Source: Heracleum sosnowskyi
Taxonomy: Eukaryota > Streptophyta > Magnoliopsida > Apiales > Apiaceae
NCBI GenBank assembly: GCA_030848705.1
Contig: CM061237.1
Span: 85,555,910 to 85,619,909, forward strand
Length of the DNA stretch: 64,000 bases
Reading direction: 5' to 3'
Part shown: positions 1 to 9,925 of the stretch, piece after piece
How positions within the stretch are numbered: the first letter of the stretch is position 1
How the letters are laid out: the number at the start of each line of letters is the position of its first letter
Position numbers and translations under genes: made by a program
The notes under the pieces: generated by a model
What the model was told of the DNA's origin: nothing
Database searches by the model: none
What the model saw: only the letters and a program-made list of their open reading frames with translations

Positions 1-222
1 AAGATGCCCGGATCTCTCACTATTTCTGATTTTCCAAGCCCTCACCTTCCTACTCCTTTGGAGTTGGCTTTGGCTGGAGAGGACGACATGGAGGAGGATG
101 ACAGGATCTTAGACCTGGATCACACTTCTCCACCTGGTCAGGCTGCCGGGGCTGATTATGCTGCCACTCACTCTGGAGAGGAAGAGGAGGAGGAGGAGGA
201 GGCCATAGACAAGGCAACTTAG
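1..222 (+). CDS. C-terminal end of an unidentified acidic protein, possibly the antisense ORF of the neighbouring Tat element
   Basis: The frame is open at the left window edge and closes at a TAG at 220-222, so only about 73 C-terminal residues are visible. The tail is acidic, with a run of eight Glu near the end coded by a GAG/GAA repeat at about 176-202. No domain is recognisable. It lies just downstream of the Tat-type pol gene and points the opposite way. Tat-lineage elements are known to carry extra ORFs between pol and the 3' LTR, some in antisense, so this could be the end of one. That is inference from position. A chance ORF over a GA-rich stretch, or the end of a host gene, is also possible. 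Confidence 0.35.
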   Translation, partial: KMPGSLTISDFPSPHLPTPLELALAGEDDMEEDDRILDLDHTSPPGQAAGADYAATHSGEEEEEEEEAIDKAT

Positions 223-536
223 ATGTAGTTTTACTTATGGCCATTCATGGCTTGTACTTTTGTTTATGTACTTTCAGCCTACGGGCTTAACTTAACTTTT
301 TTATTTAAGTTTTTATCCAGCCTTATTTATATCTTGTGGCCATTCATGGCTTGTGTTGTTTTTCTGGCTTCTTGAATGTTTGTCAACACTCATAGTAGAT
401 AAGCTTTAAAACATGAAAATGCTGAATTTATTCATAACTTGAAAATGGGATCAACCCTAACATAGTACCCAAGTTTAAAACTTGGGTTGGTTTTATCAAA
501 CCTTATTTCTAGTAGTGAGTCCACTTAGGAAACACC
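223..536. other. Non-coding stretch between the acidic ORF and the Tat pol gene
   Basis: No coding signal. A 16-nt phrase, GGCCATTCATGGCTTG, occurs twice about 100 bp apart (near 239 and 339). The stretch probably belongs to the Tat internal region downstream of pol. No LTR is seen here. Confidence 0.4.
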
Positions 537-3500
537 TTAAACATAATAAATTTTCAAATTGGAGGCATGCCAAGTCCTTGGCACCTCATGCCCTTCAAGG
601 GTTTCTAGTTTGTACGAGCCTCGACCAAATACGTTCTTGACGCGATATGTTCCTTCCCAATTTGGGACCAACTTCCCTTTTTGCCCAACTCCGGATGCTT
701 CAATCTTTCTGAGAACCAAGTCTCCTTGACGAAAGAACCTTTCTTTAACCCTTAGGTTATAGTAGAAAGATACTTTCTTTTGATGTTCAACTATCTTGGC
801 GTTTGCCTCATCTCTAACTTCGTCAATTAGATCTAAAGCCAGCCTCAAGCCTTCTTCATTTGTTTCTGGTTCATAAGCCTCAACTCTAGGAGACGTGTGA
901 GTAATCTCCACTGGAACCACTGCCTCTGCCCCATATGCCAACAAGAAGGGGGTAGCTCCAGTGGTGACTTTACAAGTAGTACGATATGCCCATAGTATGG
1001 GGAGCAATTCATCTACCCAAGTGTTTCTGGAGCGTTCAACTCTTTTCTTTAGTCCATCCAGGATTATTCGATTTGCAACTTCAGCTTGCCCATTTGCTTG
1101 AGGATGGGCAACAGAAGTGAAGCACAACTTGATATCATTCTCATCACAATACTTCTTGAATTCGTCATTGTTGAATTGAGTTCCATTGTCCGTAACTAGG
1201 ACTCGTGGAATTCCATACCTGCATATCACATTCTCCCAGAAGAAGTGCATTACTTGCTTGGTGGTTATCTTGGCTAATGGTTTAGCCTCAATCCACTTGG
1301 TGAAGTAGTCGATTGCTACTATCAAGAACTTTCTTTGAGCACTTGCCATTGGAAATGGCCCGAGTATATCCATTCCCCACATAGCAAAGGGGATAGGTGA
1401 GTTAATGGATGTCATCATCTCTGGTGGTTGTCTAACCACTGGTGCATGTTTCTGGCACCGTTCACACTTCTTCACATAGCTTTTAGCATCAGCAAGCATG
1501 CTTGGCCAATAGAAACCTAGAAGGGTGACTTTATGAGCAAGGGCTCTGCCCCCCAAGTGTTGCCCACAGATTCCTTCATGCACTTCCTTTAGGGCCAATT
1601 CTGCCTCTTGGGATCTCAAACATTTCAGATAAGGAATGACAAAAGATTTCTTGTATAGGATTCCCTCAATCAGGGCATACCTTAGTGCTCTCACATATAG
1701 ATTTCGTGCTTCTGAAGTGTCGTTAGGTAGCCACCCAGTTTCCAGATGAGCTTTGATGGGATCAATCCAACAACTAGCAACATCAATGGGTGCTACCAAC
1801 TTTCCGTTGATGCTTGGGGTCCTCAAGACTTGGAAGTATACACTCCCTGCATAGTTTTCAATTTCGGAAGAAGCAAACTTAGACAAGGCATCAGCCTTCA
1901 TGTTTTCTTCCCTTGGAATGTGCTCTACATAGCATTCATCAAACTGAGTCATGATGGCCTTAACAAGTTTTAAGTACTTGGCCATGACTTCATCTCTAGC
2001 TTCAAACTCCCCATTTACTTGGGAAACCACTAGCCTCGAGTCTCCACATACTTTCAGAGTTTTGACCCTCAAGGCTCCAGCCAGCCCTAAGCCAGCTATC
2101 AGAGCTTCATACTCAGCCTCATTGTTTGTCGTTGGGAAGTCAAGTTTTAGTGCGTACTCTATGAGGAATCCATCAGGACTTTGTAGCACTAAACCGGCTC
2201 CACTTGATTTTGTTTTTGATGCTCCATCAAAATAGAGCACCCAATATTCTTTGAAATCCATCTCTTGATCTTTCTCATTCTCCACTATTACTTCCTGCCC
2301 CCCGACTTCTTTGTTGTCAATGGTACATTCAACCATGAAGTCAGCAAGTGCTTGAGCTTTTATGGCCGTTCGAGGCTTATACTTGATGTCGAATTCGCCT
2401 AATTCAATGGCCCATTTGATCAACCTTCCACTAACTTGAGGGCTATGCAAGATGTTTCTTAGAGGTTGATCAGTCAAGACCTCTATCTTGTGAGCCTGGA
2501 AGTATGGGCGTAGCTTTCTTGAGGCCATTATCAAGGCTAAGGCAAACTTCTCAATCGTTGAGTAGTTTATTTCTGCCCCATGTACAATCTTACTCACATA
2601 GTAGATGGGTTTCTGAACCTTCAATTCTTCTTTTACCAAAATGGCTCCAAGGGCTGTGCTAGAAACCGCCAAGTACAAATAAAGAATTTCCCCTGGCTTG
2701 GGCTTTGCCAACAGTGGTGCTTCAGCCATATATTTCTTCAGGGCCTCAAAGGCCTCTTGGCTTTCAGTTGTCCATTCAAAGTTTTTCACATTCTTGAGTG
2801 CTTTGAAGAAAGATAAGCACTTTTCTCCTGACTTGGAGATAAATCTTCCCAATGCAGCCACTCTTCCCGTTAGTTTTTGGACATCCTTGACAGTCTTTGG
2901 TGGTTCCATGTCTAGAATTGCTTTGATTTTGTCGGGATTGGCCTCGATTCCTCTCTTGGAAACCATTAGGCCTAAAAACTTTCCCGAGCCTACACCAAAG
3001 GCACACTTAGCTGGATTCAACATCATCTTGTGGTGCCTTAGCACTTCAAATGCCTCTCGGAGGTGCTCAATGTGATCGGCCTTATCGAGGCTCTTGACTA
3101 GCATGTTATCTACGTAGACCTCCATGGTTTTTCCAATTAGGTGCCCAAAAAATTTGTTTACCAATCTTTGGTAGGTTGCCCCTGCATTCTTAAGTCCAAA
3201 TGCCATGACTAGATAACAGAAAACACCAAAGTCAGTGATGAATGATATCTTGGAGATGTCATCCTTGTGCATTTTGATTTGGTTGTATCCACTGAAGCCA
3301 TCCATGAAGCTGAGCATCTCGTGTCCAGCCGTAGCATCTATTAATGCATCAATCCTTGGTAAGGGAAAACAATCCTTAGGACATGCATCATTCAAGTCAG
3401 TGAAGTCCACACACATCCTCCATTTTCCATTGGCCTTTTTGACCATCACGGGGTTAGCCAACCATTCCGGGAATTGTATTTCTTCAATGAAACCGGCTTC

Positions 3501-6245
3501 CAAAAGCTTTTCAACTTCTTGTTTTATGGCCTCTTGCCTTTCTAGAGCAAAATTTCTCTTTTTTTGTTTCACCGTCTTTCTTTCAGGATCCACATTCAAC
3601 TTATGAGTTATCAATTGGGGATCAATCCCTGGCATGTCAGCCGCTGTCCAAGCAAAAATGTCATTATTCTCTTGAAGAAAAGATATGAGTTTGCTTTTCA
3701 ATGGCTCAGGTAGTAGTGCTCCAGCATATGTCACCTTCTCCGGTTCACCAGGGACTAAGGGAATTGGGATTAAATCCTCAGCTGGTTTCCCTCTTTTGTC
3801 CTCATTGTCACTGATATCCATGTCTTCAATTGGGAGAACCTGCCCCTCGATTCCATCAGGCCTTAGCGCAGCTACATAACAGCTTCTAGCCATCTTTTGG
3901 TCTCCCCGTTCTTCACCAATCCCATTCCTCGTGGGGAATTTGAGTTTCAGATGATAGGATGAGGCAACAGCCTTAAACGCATGAAGACTAGTCCTTCCTA
4001 GGATTGCATTGTAGGTCGAATTTGCCTTTATAACTATAAAGTTCAACATCTGGGTAGACGTATTCGACCCTTGCCCCATGGTCATTGGGAGTTGGATAGT
4101 GCCTTCCACCTTTGATTCCACTCCATTGAATCCATATATGGGCATATTCGAGGGTGTCAACTGAGAGTCAGTATAGCCCATCTTGATAAAAGCATCGTGG
4201 AATAAGATATCCACTGAAGCTCCGTTGTCAACCAGGACTCTCTTTGTCTCGGAATTGCCAATCACAGGTATGATGACTAGAGGGTCATCATGGGGGAACT
4301 TCACCCCTTCCAAGTCTGAATCATCAAAACCTATCGACACCTCTGTTCGGGCACGCTTCAGTGCTTCTCCAACCACAGTCATTACCTCACGGGCATAAGC
4401 TTTTCTTGAGTTTCGGGAGGACCCAGCAGCAGTTGGCCCTCCGAATATCATGTTGATGACCGGCCCTCGGGGCTTGGGATTCCGATCTTGATCGTTGTCC
4501 CTTCTGTCATAATCCTTCCTTTCATAGTTCCCCCTTTGGCTCCCTTGGCTTCCATCCTTAGTGAACTTGCTGAGTTTTCCTCTTCGTATCAGAAATTCGA
4601 TCTCATCTTTCAATTGCCTATAATCGTCGGTGTCATGACCGACTTCTTTGTGGAAATGACAAAACTGATTTTGGTTCCATTTGGACAAATCAGCCCTCAT
4701 TGGCTTTGGCCATTTGAGATCTTCTTCCTTGGCTATCTCCATTAGAATTTGACTCCTAGGAGTGTTCAATCTTGCATACTCCGTGAACTTTGGCCCAAAA
4801 TTGTTTTTCTTGGGTGGAGAGTCGGAGTCCTTTGATGTTCTGGGGAACTTTTCCTTGACGTCGTACTCCTGAGTTTCTTTTCTTTTCTTTGAGTTTCCAC
4901 TACCGCCAGTAGTGGGTTCATACTTTCTCATGCTTTCTTCAGCCTTGATATACTTTCCGGCTCTATCTTGGAGCTTTAGCATGCTCTCGGGTGGATGTTT
5001 AGCTAACGACCTTTTGAAGTGGTCATCGGTGGTCCCTTGTTGCAGGGCTATCATAGCCACTTTGTCCTCTAAGTCCGGGACTTTTAAAGCCTCTCGAGTG
5101 AATCGATTGATGTAGTCCCTTAGGGCCTCATTCTGCCCTTGCCGGATTGCCATGAGTGATGCAGAACTTTTCGCATGCACCCTTCCACTAATGAATTGAT
5201 TGATAAAAGCTTTACTTAGTTCTTTGAAAGACCCAATTGAGTTGGGAGGAAGACGGCTATACCAACATTGGGCCATGCCTGCCAAGGTTTGTGGAAACGC
5301 CCTACATTTGACTGCATCGTTGGTTGGCTGCAACAGCAGTGCATTGGAGAAGGTTCTTACGTGATTTGCGGGATCTCCCGTTCCATCATAAGCCTTGATT
5401 GTTGGCATCTTGAATTTTCTGGATATGGTGGCTTTCATGATATCTTGAGTAAAGGGTGGTGTTGGATCATCAGGATCTCCTAAGGGCAACAGAACAGTGG
5501 GATCACCCTTTGGGGCTTCAGCCCTCTTAGTCCTTGGCGTTGGGTCCAAGTTGATTATCGGGACTCCCCCAGTTGCTCGACCTTGAGCGTTGGTAGCCTC
5601 CTCCTCAGCAAGGAGTTTTTTGCGCCTTGCAGTCTCTGCTTCATGGGCTGCAAGTTTCTCCCTAGTAGTTTGGGGTTGTTCCCGATTGGTTTGGGAAGAA
5701 CGTCTCCTTCTTGGGGCAACGTCCCTCTCATCTCCTGTTGAATAATTCTCGTCCTCGGTATAGGGACCTAAGAAGTCTTGAATCAAAGGGGTTCGTCTTG
5801 TTTGAGTTTGTTGATTTTGGGGTCCCAGACCTTGAACATAAAGGGGCACGTATGCCTCATGGTAGATTGGATTAGCTCCACTACTGCCCGTTGGGGGTCG
5901 AGGTGGCATACCATAGCCGGGCATCCCCAACGTTTGAGTTGCGTATTGAGGAAGATCAGTAGTATGGAGTTGAAGGCTCCTTGGGGCATTCATGAGCAGC
6001 GGGGAGGTCGTGATCGGTTGCTGGTGAACGATCTCTTGTGGATTAGATCCATGAATGACCATCTGCAGGGGATTCGTCCCTTCAACCGAAATCGGGATTT
6101 CTGGTCCTTGAGTGTTGGTGGGGATATTCGCCCCTTCAACGCCAGTAGTTGGCGGTGGTTGATTTTCTTGAGTTCCAGCCTCAGAGGTGAGAGGAAGCCC
6201 TTCAGAAATTGAAGTTTCTCGGGTTGTTCTTCGTGTGTTTGCCAT
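537..6245 (-). CDS. Tat-lineage Gag-Pol polyprotein (gag, protease, RT, RNase H, second RNase H, integrase)
   Basis: About 1902 residues from the ATG at 6245. The frame is open 11 codons further, but those codons are the primer-binding site. Domains by rough residue: retrotransposon gag about 270-370; a CxFH...GH zinc knuckle near 530; aspartic protease VLVDNGASVDILF near 670; RT 880-1100; RNase H 1190-1310; a second archaeal-type RNase H starting at YFDGASKTKSSGAG near 1335; integrase with an HHCC finger near 1575, then a DDE core with MDILGPF, TDNGTQF and NGQAE. Two oddities are seen. The RT active site reads YVDN instead of the usual YVDD/YIDD, losing the second catalytic Asp. The knuckle ends in Tyr where Cys is expected (GHDTDDY). 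These would be expected to impair reverse transcription and gag function. Confidence 0.93.
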   Translation of the reverse strand: MANTRRTTRETSISEGLPLTSEAGTQENQPPPTTGVEGANIPTNTQGPEIPISVEGTNPLQMVIHGSNPQEIVHQQPITTSPLLMNAPRSLQLHTTDLPQYATQTLGMPGYGMPPRPPTGSSGANPIYHEAYVPLYVQGLGPQNQQTQTRRTPLIQDFLGPYTEDENYSTGDERDVAPRRRRSSQTNREQPQTTREKLAAHEAETARRKKLLAEEEATNAQGRATGGVPIINLDPTPRTKRAEAPKGDPTVLLPLGDPDDPTPPFTQDIMKATISRKFKMPTIKAYDGTGDPANHVRTFSNALLLQPTNDAVKCRAFPQTLAGMAQCWYSRLPPNSIGSFKELSKAFINQFISGRVHAKSSASLMAIRQGQNEALRDYINRFTREALKVPDLEDKVAMIALQQGTTDDHFKRSLAKHPPESMLKLQDRAGKYIKAEESMRKYEPTTGGSGNSKKRKETQEYDVKEKFPRTSKDSDSPPKKNNFGPKFTEYARLNTPRSQILMEIAKEEDLKWPKPMRADLSKWNQNQFCHFHKEVGHDTDDYRQLKDEIEFLIRRGKLSKFTKDGSQGSQRGNYERKDYDRRDNDQDRNPKPRGPVINMIFGGPTAAGSSRNSRKAYAREVMTVVGEALKRARTEVSIGFDDSDLEGVKFPHDDPLVIIPVIGNSETKRVLVDNGASVDILFHDAFIKMGYTDSQLTPSNMPIYGFNGVESKVEGTIQLPMTMGQGSNTSTQMLNFIVIKANSTYNAILGRTSLHAFKAVASSYHLKLKFPTRNGIGEERGDQKMARSCYVAALRPDGIEGQVLPIEDMDISDNEDKRGKPAEDLIPIPLVPGEPEKVTYAGALLPEPLKSKLISFLQENNDIFAWTAADMPGIDPQLITHKLNVDPERKTVKQKKRNFALERQEAIKQEVEKLLEAGFIEEIQFPEWLANPVMVKKANGKWRMCVDFTDLNDACPKDCFPLPRIDALIDATAGHEMLSFMDGFSGYNQIKMHKDDISKISFITDFGVFCYLVMAFGLKNAGATYQRLVNKFFGHLIGKTMEVYVDNMLVKSLDKADHIEHLREAFEVLRHHKMMLNPAKCAFGVGSGKFLGLMVSKRGIEANPDKIKAILDMEPPKTVKDVQKLTGRVAALGRFISKSGEKCLSFFKALKNVKNFEWTTESQEAFEALKKYMAEAPLLAKPKPGEILYLYLAVSSTALGAILVKEELKVQKPIYYVSKIVHGAEINYSTIEKFALALIMASRKLRPYFQAHKIEVLTDQPLRNILHSPQVSGRLIKWAIELGEFDIKYKPRTAIKAQALADFMVECTIDNKEVGGQEVIVENEKDQEMDFKEYWVLYFDGASKTKSSGAGLVLQSPDGFLIEYALKLDFPTTNNEAEYEALIAGLGLAGALRVKTLKVCGDSRLVVSQVNGEFEARDEVMAKYLKLVKAIMTQFDECYVEHIPREENMKADALSKFASSEIENYAGSVYFQVLRTPSINGKLVAPIDVASCWIDPIKAHLETGWLPNDTSEARNLYVRALRYALIEGILYKKSFVIPYLKCLRSQEAELALKEVHEGICGQHLGGRALAHKVTLLGFYWPSMLADAKSYVKKCERCQKHAPVVRQPPEMMTSINSPIPFAMWGMDILGPFPMASAQRKFLIVAIDYFTKWIEAKPLAKITTKQVMHFFWENVICRYGIPRVLVTDNGTQFNNDEFKKYCDENDIKLCFTSVAHPQANGQAEVANRIILDGLKKRVERSRNTWVDELLPILWAYRTTCKVTTGATPFLLAYGAEAVVPVEITHTSPRVEAYEPETNEEGLRLALDLIDEVRDEANAKIVEHQKKVSFYYNLRVKERFFRQGDLVLRKIEASGVGQKGKLVPNWEGTYRVKNVFGRGSYKLETLEGHEVPRTWHASNLKIYYV

Positions 6246-6259
6246 GGTTGATGTTGTAG

Positions 6260-6277
6260 TTCCCACAGACGACGCCA
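6260..6277 (-). other. Primer-binding site of the Tat element
   Basis: Minus-strand TGGCGTCGTCTGTGGGAA begins three bases inside the 5' LTR edge. It closely resembles the TGGCGCCGTCTGTGGGAA string common in plant Tat elements, with one C to T change. It also creates the spurious upstream extension of the polyprotein frame. Confidence 0.6.
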
Positions 6278-6279
6278 AA

Positions 6280-6779
6280 TGTTGTGGAATAAAAACTGTG
6301 CTTGTGTATTTAATGATAAGGTTTAATGAGCTCCGAGCTTTAATGGCTGCACTTGTGTTTCGAGACTAAATCGGTACTCACAGGATGCCTACGTATCTCA
6401 ATTCGTTATTGAGAATCAAGCCAAAGACGTAGTTCTGATTGTAGGATCAGGGACCTTATATAGGCGTCTGGAGCCTAGTATTTATGGTATGTTTGGGAGA
6501 CTTAGCGAATAAGTTTTCTTATTGATATTGGATAAACATCGTATTTCTTGCTGGAGAAGTCTTTTCCTTGTTGATAAAGGCTATGACTCATTAATTGCCT
6601 TTAATTGGGATTCCGGATCCTTCTTTGATAAGATTTCCATAATTTGGGCTCTTTTTAATGAGCTGTATATTTTCCCTATACATTAATTACGAAATTAATG
6701 AATAATTAGGGTGTCGGGCCTTAAATATCGGTCTTTCCATTGACTAGTCAATTATATTTATATAATTACTTTTCTGACA
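6280..6779 (-). repeat. 5' LTR of the Tat element (about 500 bp)
   Basis: In minus-strand reading it starts TGTCAGAAAAG at 6779 and ends ATTCCACAACA at 6280, giving TGT...ACA termini next to the primer-binding site. A TATA box lies about 180 bp from the 3' edge. The outer edge is set only by the TG/CA rule because the other LTR is outside the window. The 5 bp beyond it (ATATC, 6780-6784) would be the target duplication. Confidence 0.62.
6456..6462 (-). promoter_or_regulatory. TATA box in the Tat 5' LTR
   Basis: Minus-strand CCTATATAAGG is the only strong TATA-like element in the LTR and would start transcription toward gag-pol, dividing U3 from R. Confidence 0.55.
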
Positions 6780-7402
6780 ATATCACTAATAATATAAATA
6801 ATTTAATTTAATAAATTGTTGACGTAATCTTTAGTAGCATTTTAGATATTAAAATATAAAATATTTTTAAATAATAGATCTAACGGTCTGTATTTATTTG
6901 CTCTTAAAAAATTTAAATGTGACTAAAGTGCAAATAACAAAATATGTGCTCTGTAATGTACCGAGTTTCTTCTAACATATGCTATTACTTTTATTTTTTT
7001 TTATTAATTATCTTATTTAAATTGTATGTTATAAAAAATTATATTAAACATGGATTTTATAAGTTTAATATAATAATATTGTCATTATATCTATATTTTT
7101 CCCGTGTTTTTTTTAATTCGAATATGAGTTGTTTTACTTAAAAAATATAAAACAGACAATGTCCTTAAAAAGATAGTTAGTTTTTTTTATTAATAATTAC
7201 ATAAAATTATATTACATTTATATATATGTTGTCCAGGTTACTTTTAGAGAATTAGTTGTTTAAATTAGAAAATATAAAATTATATTACCTTTTTATATAT
7301 ATGTTGCTCGTGTTACTTTTAAAAAATTAGTTGTTTAAGTTATTAAAAAAATAAAAAAGGTTATGTGTTTAGCTAAAAAGGGTAAGTGGTTATTTATTAA
7401 TA
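6780..7402. repeat. AT-rich fragments of minus-strand Helitron-type repeats
   Basis: No gene. Segments such as GTTGCTCGTGTTAC and GTTTAGCTAAAAAGGGTAAG at about 7300-7390 recur almost unchanged at about 13270-13350. They are the reverse complement of the ACCTTTTTCAGCTAAAA modules in the Helitron arrays at 49-64 kb. The two copies flank the 7403-13170 interval, which suggests insertion into, or duplication of, an older element. Confidence 0.5.
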
Positions 7403-7431
7403 ACTAGCTATTTAGCCCGTGCAATGCACGG
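7403..7431 (-). repeat. Helitron-type 3' terminus (hairpin plus CTAG)
   Basis: Minus strand: CCGTGC-ATT-GCACGG hairpin, 11 nt, then CTAG followed by T. Helitrons end in a short hairpin about 10 nt before CTRR and insert before a T, so this fits in every detail visible. Confidence 0.65.
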
Positions 7432-7553
7432 ACATACTTTAAATATGAGTAAATTGTTTATTTTTTCGGCAAATTTTTGTACGTTCTCGTATTAGAGTAG
7501 CAATTGGTGAGTTATACGACATTAAAATTAGTACAAGTTTGTATTACACTTAT

Positions 7554-7583
7554 ACTAGTATTTTACCCGTGCTTCGCACCGAG
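7554..7583 (-). repeat. Second Helitron-type 3' terminus
   Basis: Minus strand: an imperfect hairpin around CGGTGCGAAGCACGGG, then TAAAATACTAGT. It belongs to a different subfamily from the terminus at 7403. The RPA-like pseudogene begins about 340 bp further in. Confidence 0.55.
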
Positions 7584-7923
7584 ATTTTTTTTTTTTTTGC
7601 CTCATTTTGTTCTATATTTTTTTTCTTATATAAATTACATTATTAGTAATTTACAATAATATTTATTTTAATGTACAATATTTGTTCGGCACATAGACGG
7701 AAAATTGTTATCGAGATGTGTAATGTTATCACTTATTATAGAAAAATGTACTTGAAAAATTATGTCGACAAAATTTTATGGAAATACAGAATTAAATAAA
7801 TACAATTTAAATAGATGACAATGTAATAAAAGTAGTCCAACATCTGAACATAACACCAATAAAAATAAAAAATAAAAATGCATAACATTTTTAACCATCC
7901 TAAAATTCACAACATCATTCATA

Positions 7924-9020
7924 TCATGCATCATTGTTAGGACCATCATATCTAGTAACTTCAAGCCTGAAAAATATATAGAATATGAATAGGTCAAAAT
8001 AAAAACTTAATATTGAAATTTGAAGTTATAGAATATTCTTACCAATATCTCATAGAGAAAACCTCATACAAATTAGGATTAACGTATATTTTTAATGATG
8101 GTAGATTGGTAATTGAAATTGATCCTGAAAAAAATATAGGAAGATAAGATTTTGTTTGATTAGTTTTTTTTTTATCAGGTGTGTGATTGATTTATTGATT
8201 GACTTAAGAATATGTTTTTCTTATAAAAAGATGATAAATATGTTACTTACTATTGTAGGTGGTTATATTACATTCGGTAAGAATAATGATCGGAGGGTGA
8301 CCTTATAAGTTCTCTAGATCAAGACGTAACTTATCTGCAAGCTTGTCCCATATAATAACCCTAGCCCGAAAGCTACAAATTTGAAAAATAATTAGAAATA
8401 CGTCATCAATATATTATGTCAAAAAATTCAACAATGTGCAAGTATCTCCCATTAACGATGTCAAACATATATATTTTTTGAACCATATTGAGTGTCGCGT
8501 GACGTTGTACCCGGACCCTCATAAACTCCAATAACATTTGCATTGTAGTAAGATGAGAGAGATATTTGAAATAGTATCAATATAGATATAGGTTTGTGAA
8601 TAAAAAATGTGCAAACATGTAAGAACTTTTGATTCACCAACTCTTGCATGTAAACATCCAAGAGAAACCAAGTCAAACTTGTGGCGTGGAATCATCTCAT
8701 CCTCAATTGTTATTGGTTCCATCTTAGTATATTTTTGAAAAAATATACACTTCTTGTTTCTAACAGGAGAATGGTTAAGCTTTGAGTTCGCAATTTTTAA
8801 ATTTGAAATTGCATAAAGACGTCCTTCTACATGTTCGAATCTTGCCCATTAAAAAATTTAGGTCCAGCGTGTGCATGAATGTGAGTTTTCTGCATTTGAC
8901 AAACATAACATAATTATATCGAACAAAGTTGTATGAATCTATGTGTGTCACTAAATTTGTGTATGAGTAAAAAGAGTACTTACGTCATCGTCAAGTAAGA
9001 TTAGATTGAGTCATTTAAAC
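7924..9020 (-). pseudogene. Decayed RPA1-like single-strand DNA-binding protein gene (Helitron-associated or DUF223 type)
   Basis: Not visible as one ORF, but minus-strand pieces follow the order of plant RPA1-like OB-fold proteins: LNLILLDDD (about 8984-9011); KTHIHA from 8889; EGRLYAISNLKIANSKL (about 8780-8835); HKFDLVSLGCLHARVGESKV (about 8626-8690); ANVIGVYEGPG and MFDIVNG (about 8450-8545); RVIIWDKLADKL then PPIIILTECNITTY (8251-8372); LPSLKIYVNPNLYEV (8043-8124); LEVTRYDGPNND (7924-7966). Several exon edges keep good splice sites: donors at 8983, 8250 and 8042, acceptors before 8889, 8372, 8124 and 7966. In-frame stops (for example after DLENL in 8251-8372) and a broken junction near 8550-8625 show it is dead. 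RPA-like proteins are typical cargo of plant Helitrons and the neighbouring Helitron 3' ends agree. A relic of a host RPA1 paralogue is the alternative. Confidence 0.6.
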
Positions 9021-9036
9021 TCACCCGTAGCGTTGT

Positions 9037-9182
9037 TGATCACATGCCACATCCTGGTCAAGCGTATTTTGATTCGCCAGTTTGTCTTCTCATATGTCAA
9101 GGAAGCAATTGATCCCATGTCACATCATGGTCAAACGTATTTTGATTCTCCCGTTTGTCTTCTCACATGTCAAGGAAGCAAT
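9037..9182. repeat. Two-copy 73-bp tandem duplication
   Basis: Units start at 9037 and 9110 (TGATCACATGCCACATC and TGATCCCATGTCACATC) and differ at only a few bases. The duplication lies just upstream of the first recognisable exon of the RPA-like pseudogene. Confidence 0.8.
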
Positions 9183-9365
9183 ACGATTAAAGCGAGCTCC
9201 TTGCATTTTCAATTGTATGTGTGTAGAAATGATTGATGTATAATTGGGGATTGGTAGTTATCTAACAAATACACATTGACCTATTGATATGCATAAGATT
9301 ATATAAACATGACTTAATTTTGGCTCAAATCAATCAATCCCCAATTATGATTATTACATTAATAC

Positions 9366-9925
9366 ATATAAAACATTTATATCAATTATCATTAAAACAT
9401 ATCTTGCGTTTTAATTTTTTAATAACTATAAATCAATCTCAAATCAATTATCATTCAAAAATATATTGCAGGATCTTAATTAATTATTTTATAAGTATAA
9501 ATCAATTTAAAATCAATTATAATTAAAAAATATGTTGTAAGATATGCTTTAATTGTTGATAATTATAAATCATTCTCAAATCAATTATCATTCAAAAATA
9601 TTTTACATGATACTTTTTTAATTTTTGATAAGTATAAATCAATTTAAAAATAATTTTAATTCAAAAATATGTTGTAAGATATGCTTTAATTGTTGATAAC
9701 TATAAATAAATCTTAAATCAATTAACGGTTCAAAAATATCTTACAGGTTTTTTTTATAAATCAATCTAAAATAAATTATAATTGAAAAATATCTTGTAGA
9801 ATCTGCTCTAATTGTTGATAACTATAAATCAATCTAAAATCAATTATCATTAAAAAAAAAACTATCTTGTAGGATCTATTTTAATTTTTGATAACTGTAA
9901 ATCAATCTCAAATAATTGACATTTA
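9366..9925. repeat. Minisatellite, about 8 diverged copies of a 68-69 bp AT-rich unit
   Basis: Each unit begins TATAAATCAAT and contains a form of TCAAAAATATCTTG and AATTGTTGATAA. Unit starts are near 9427, 9496, 9564, 9633, 9701, 9755, 9823 and 9896, so most periods are 68-69 bp with one short unit (54 bp). A diverged unit precedes at 9366. No coding capacity. Confidence 0.8.

Larger units (their letters stand above)
1..6779 (-). mobile_element. Ty3/gypsy retrotransposon, Tat lineage (Retand/Ogre-like), 3' end cut by the window
   Basis: On the minus strand the order is 5' LTR, primer-binding site, a single gag-pol frame and then a region leaving the window at position 1. The lineage call rests on the protein: after the normal RT-RNase H there is a second, archaeal-type RNase H before integrase, a hallmark of Tat elements. 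The 3' LTR and its target duplication are outside the window, so age cannot be judged from LTRs. The polyprotein frame is unbroken, but two key residues are changed (see the CDS), so the copy may not be autonomous. Confidence 0.87.

Noticed and set aside
1746..6212. Many plus-strand frames opposite the Tat polyprotein
   Set aside because: They lie antisense to conserved pol domains and have no recognisable motifs.
6246..6278. Upstream extension of the Tat polyprotein by 11 residues
   Set aside because: It would start at TTG within the primer-binding site; the ATG at 6245 is the first plausible start.
9366..9925. CRISPR-like array (regular repeats of about 69 bp)
   Set aside because: The units are contiguous diverged repeats without unique spacers, in a plant genome; this is a minisatellite.
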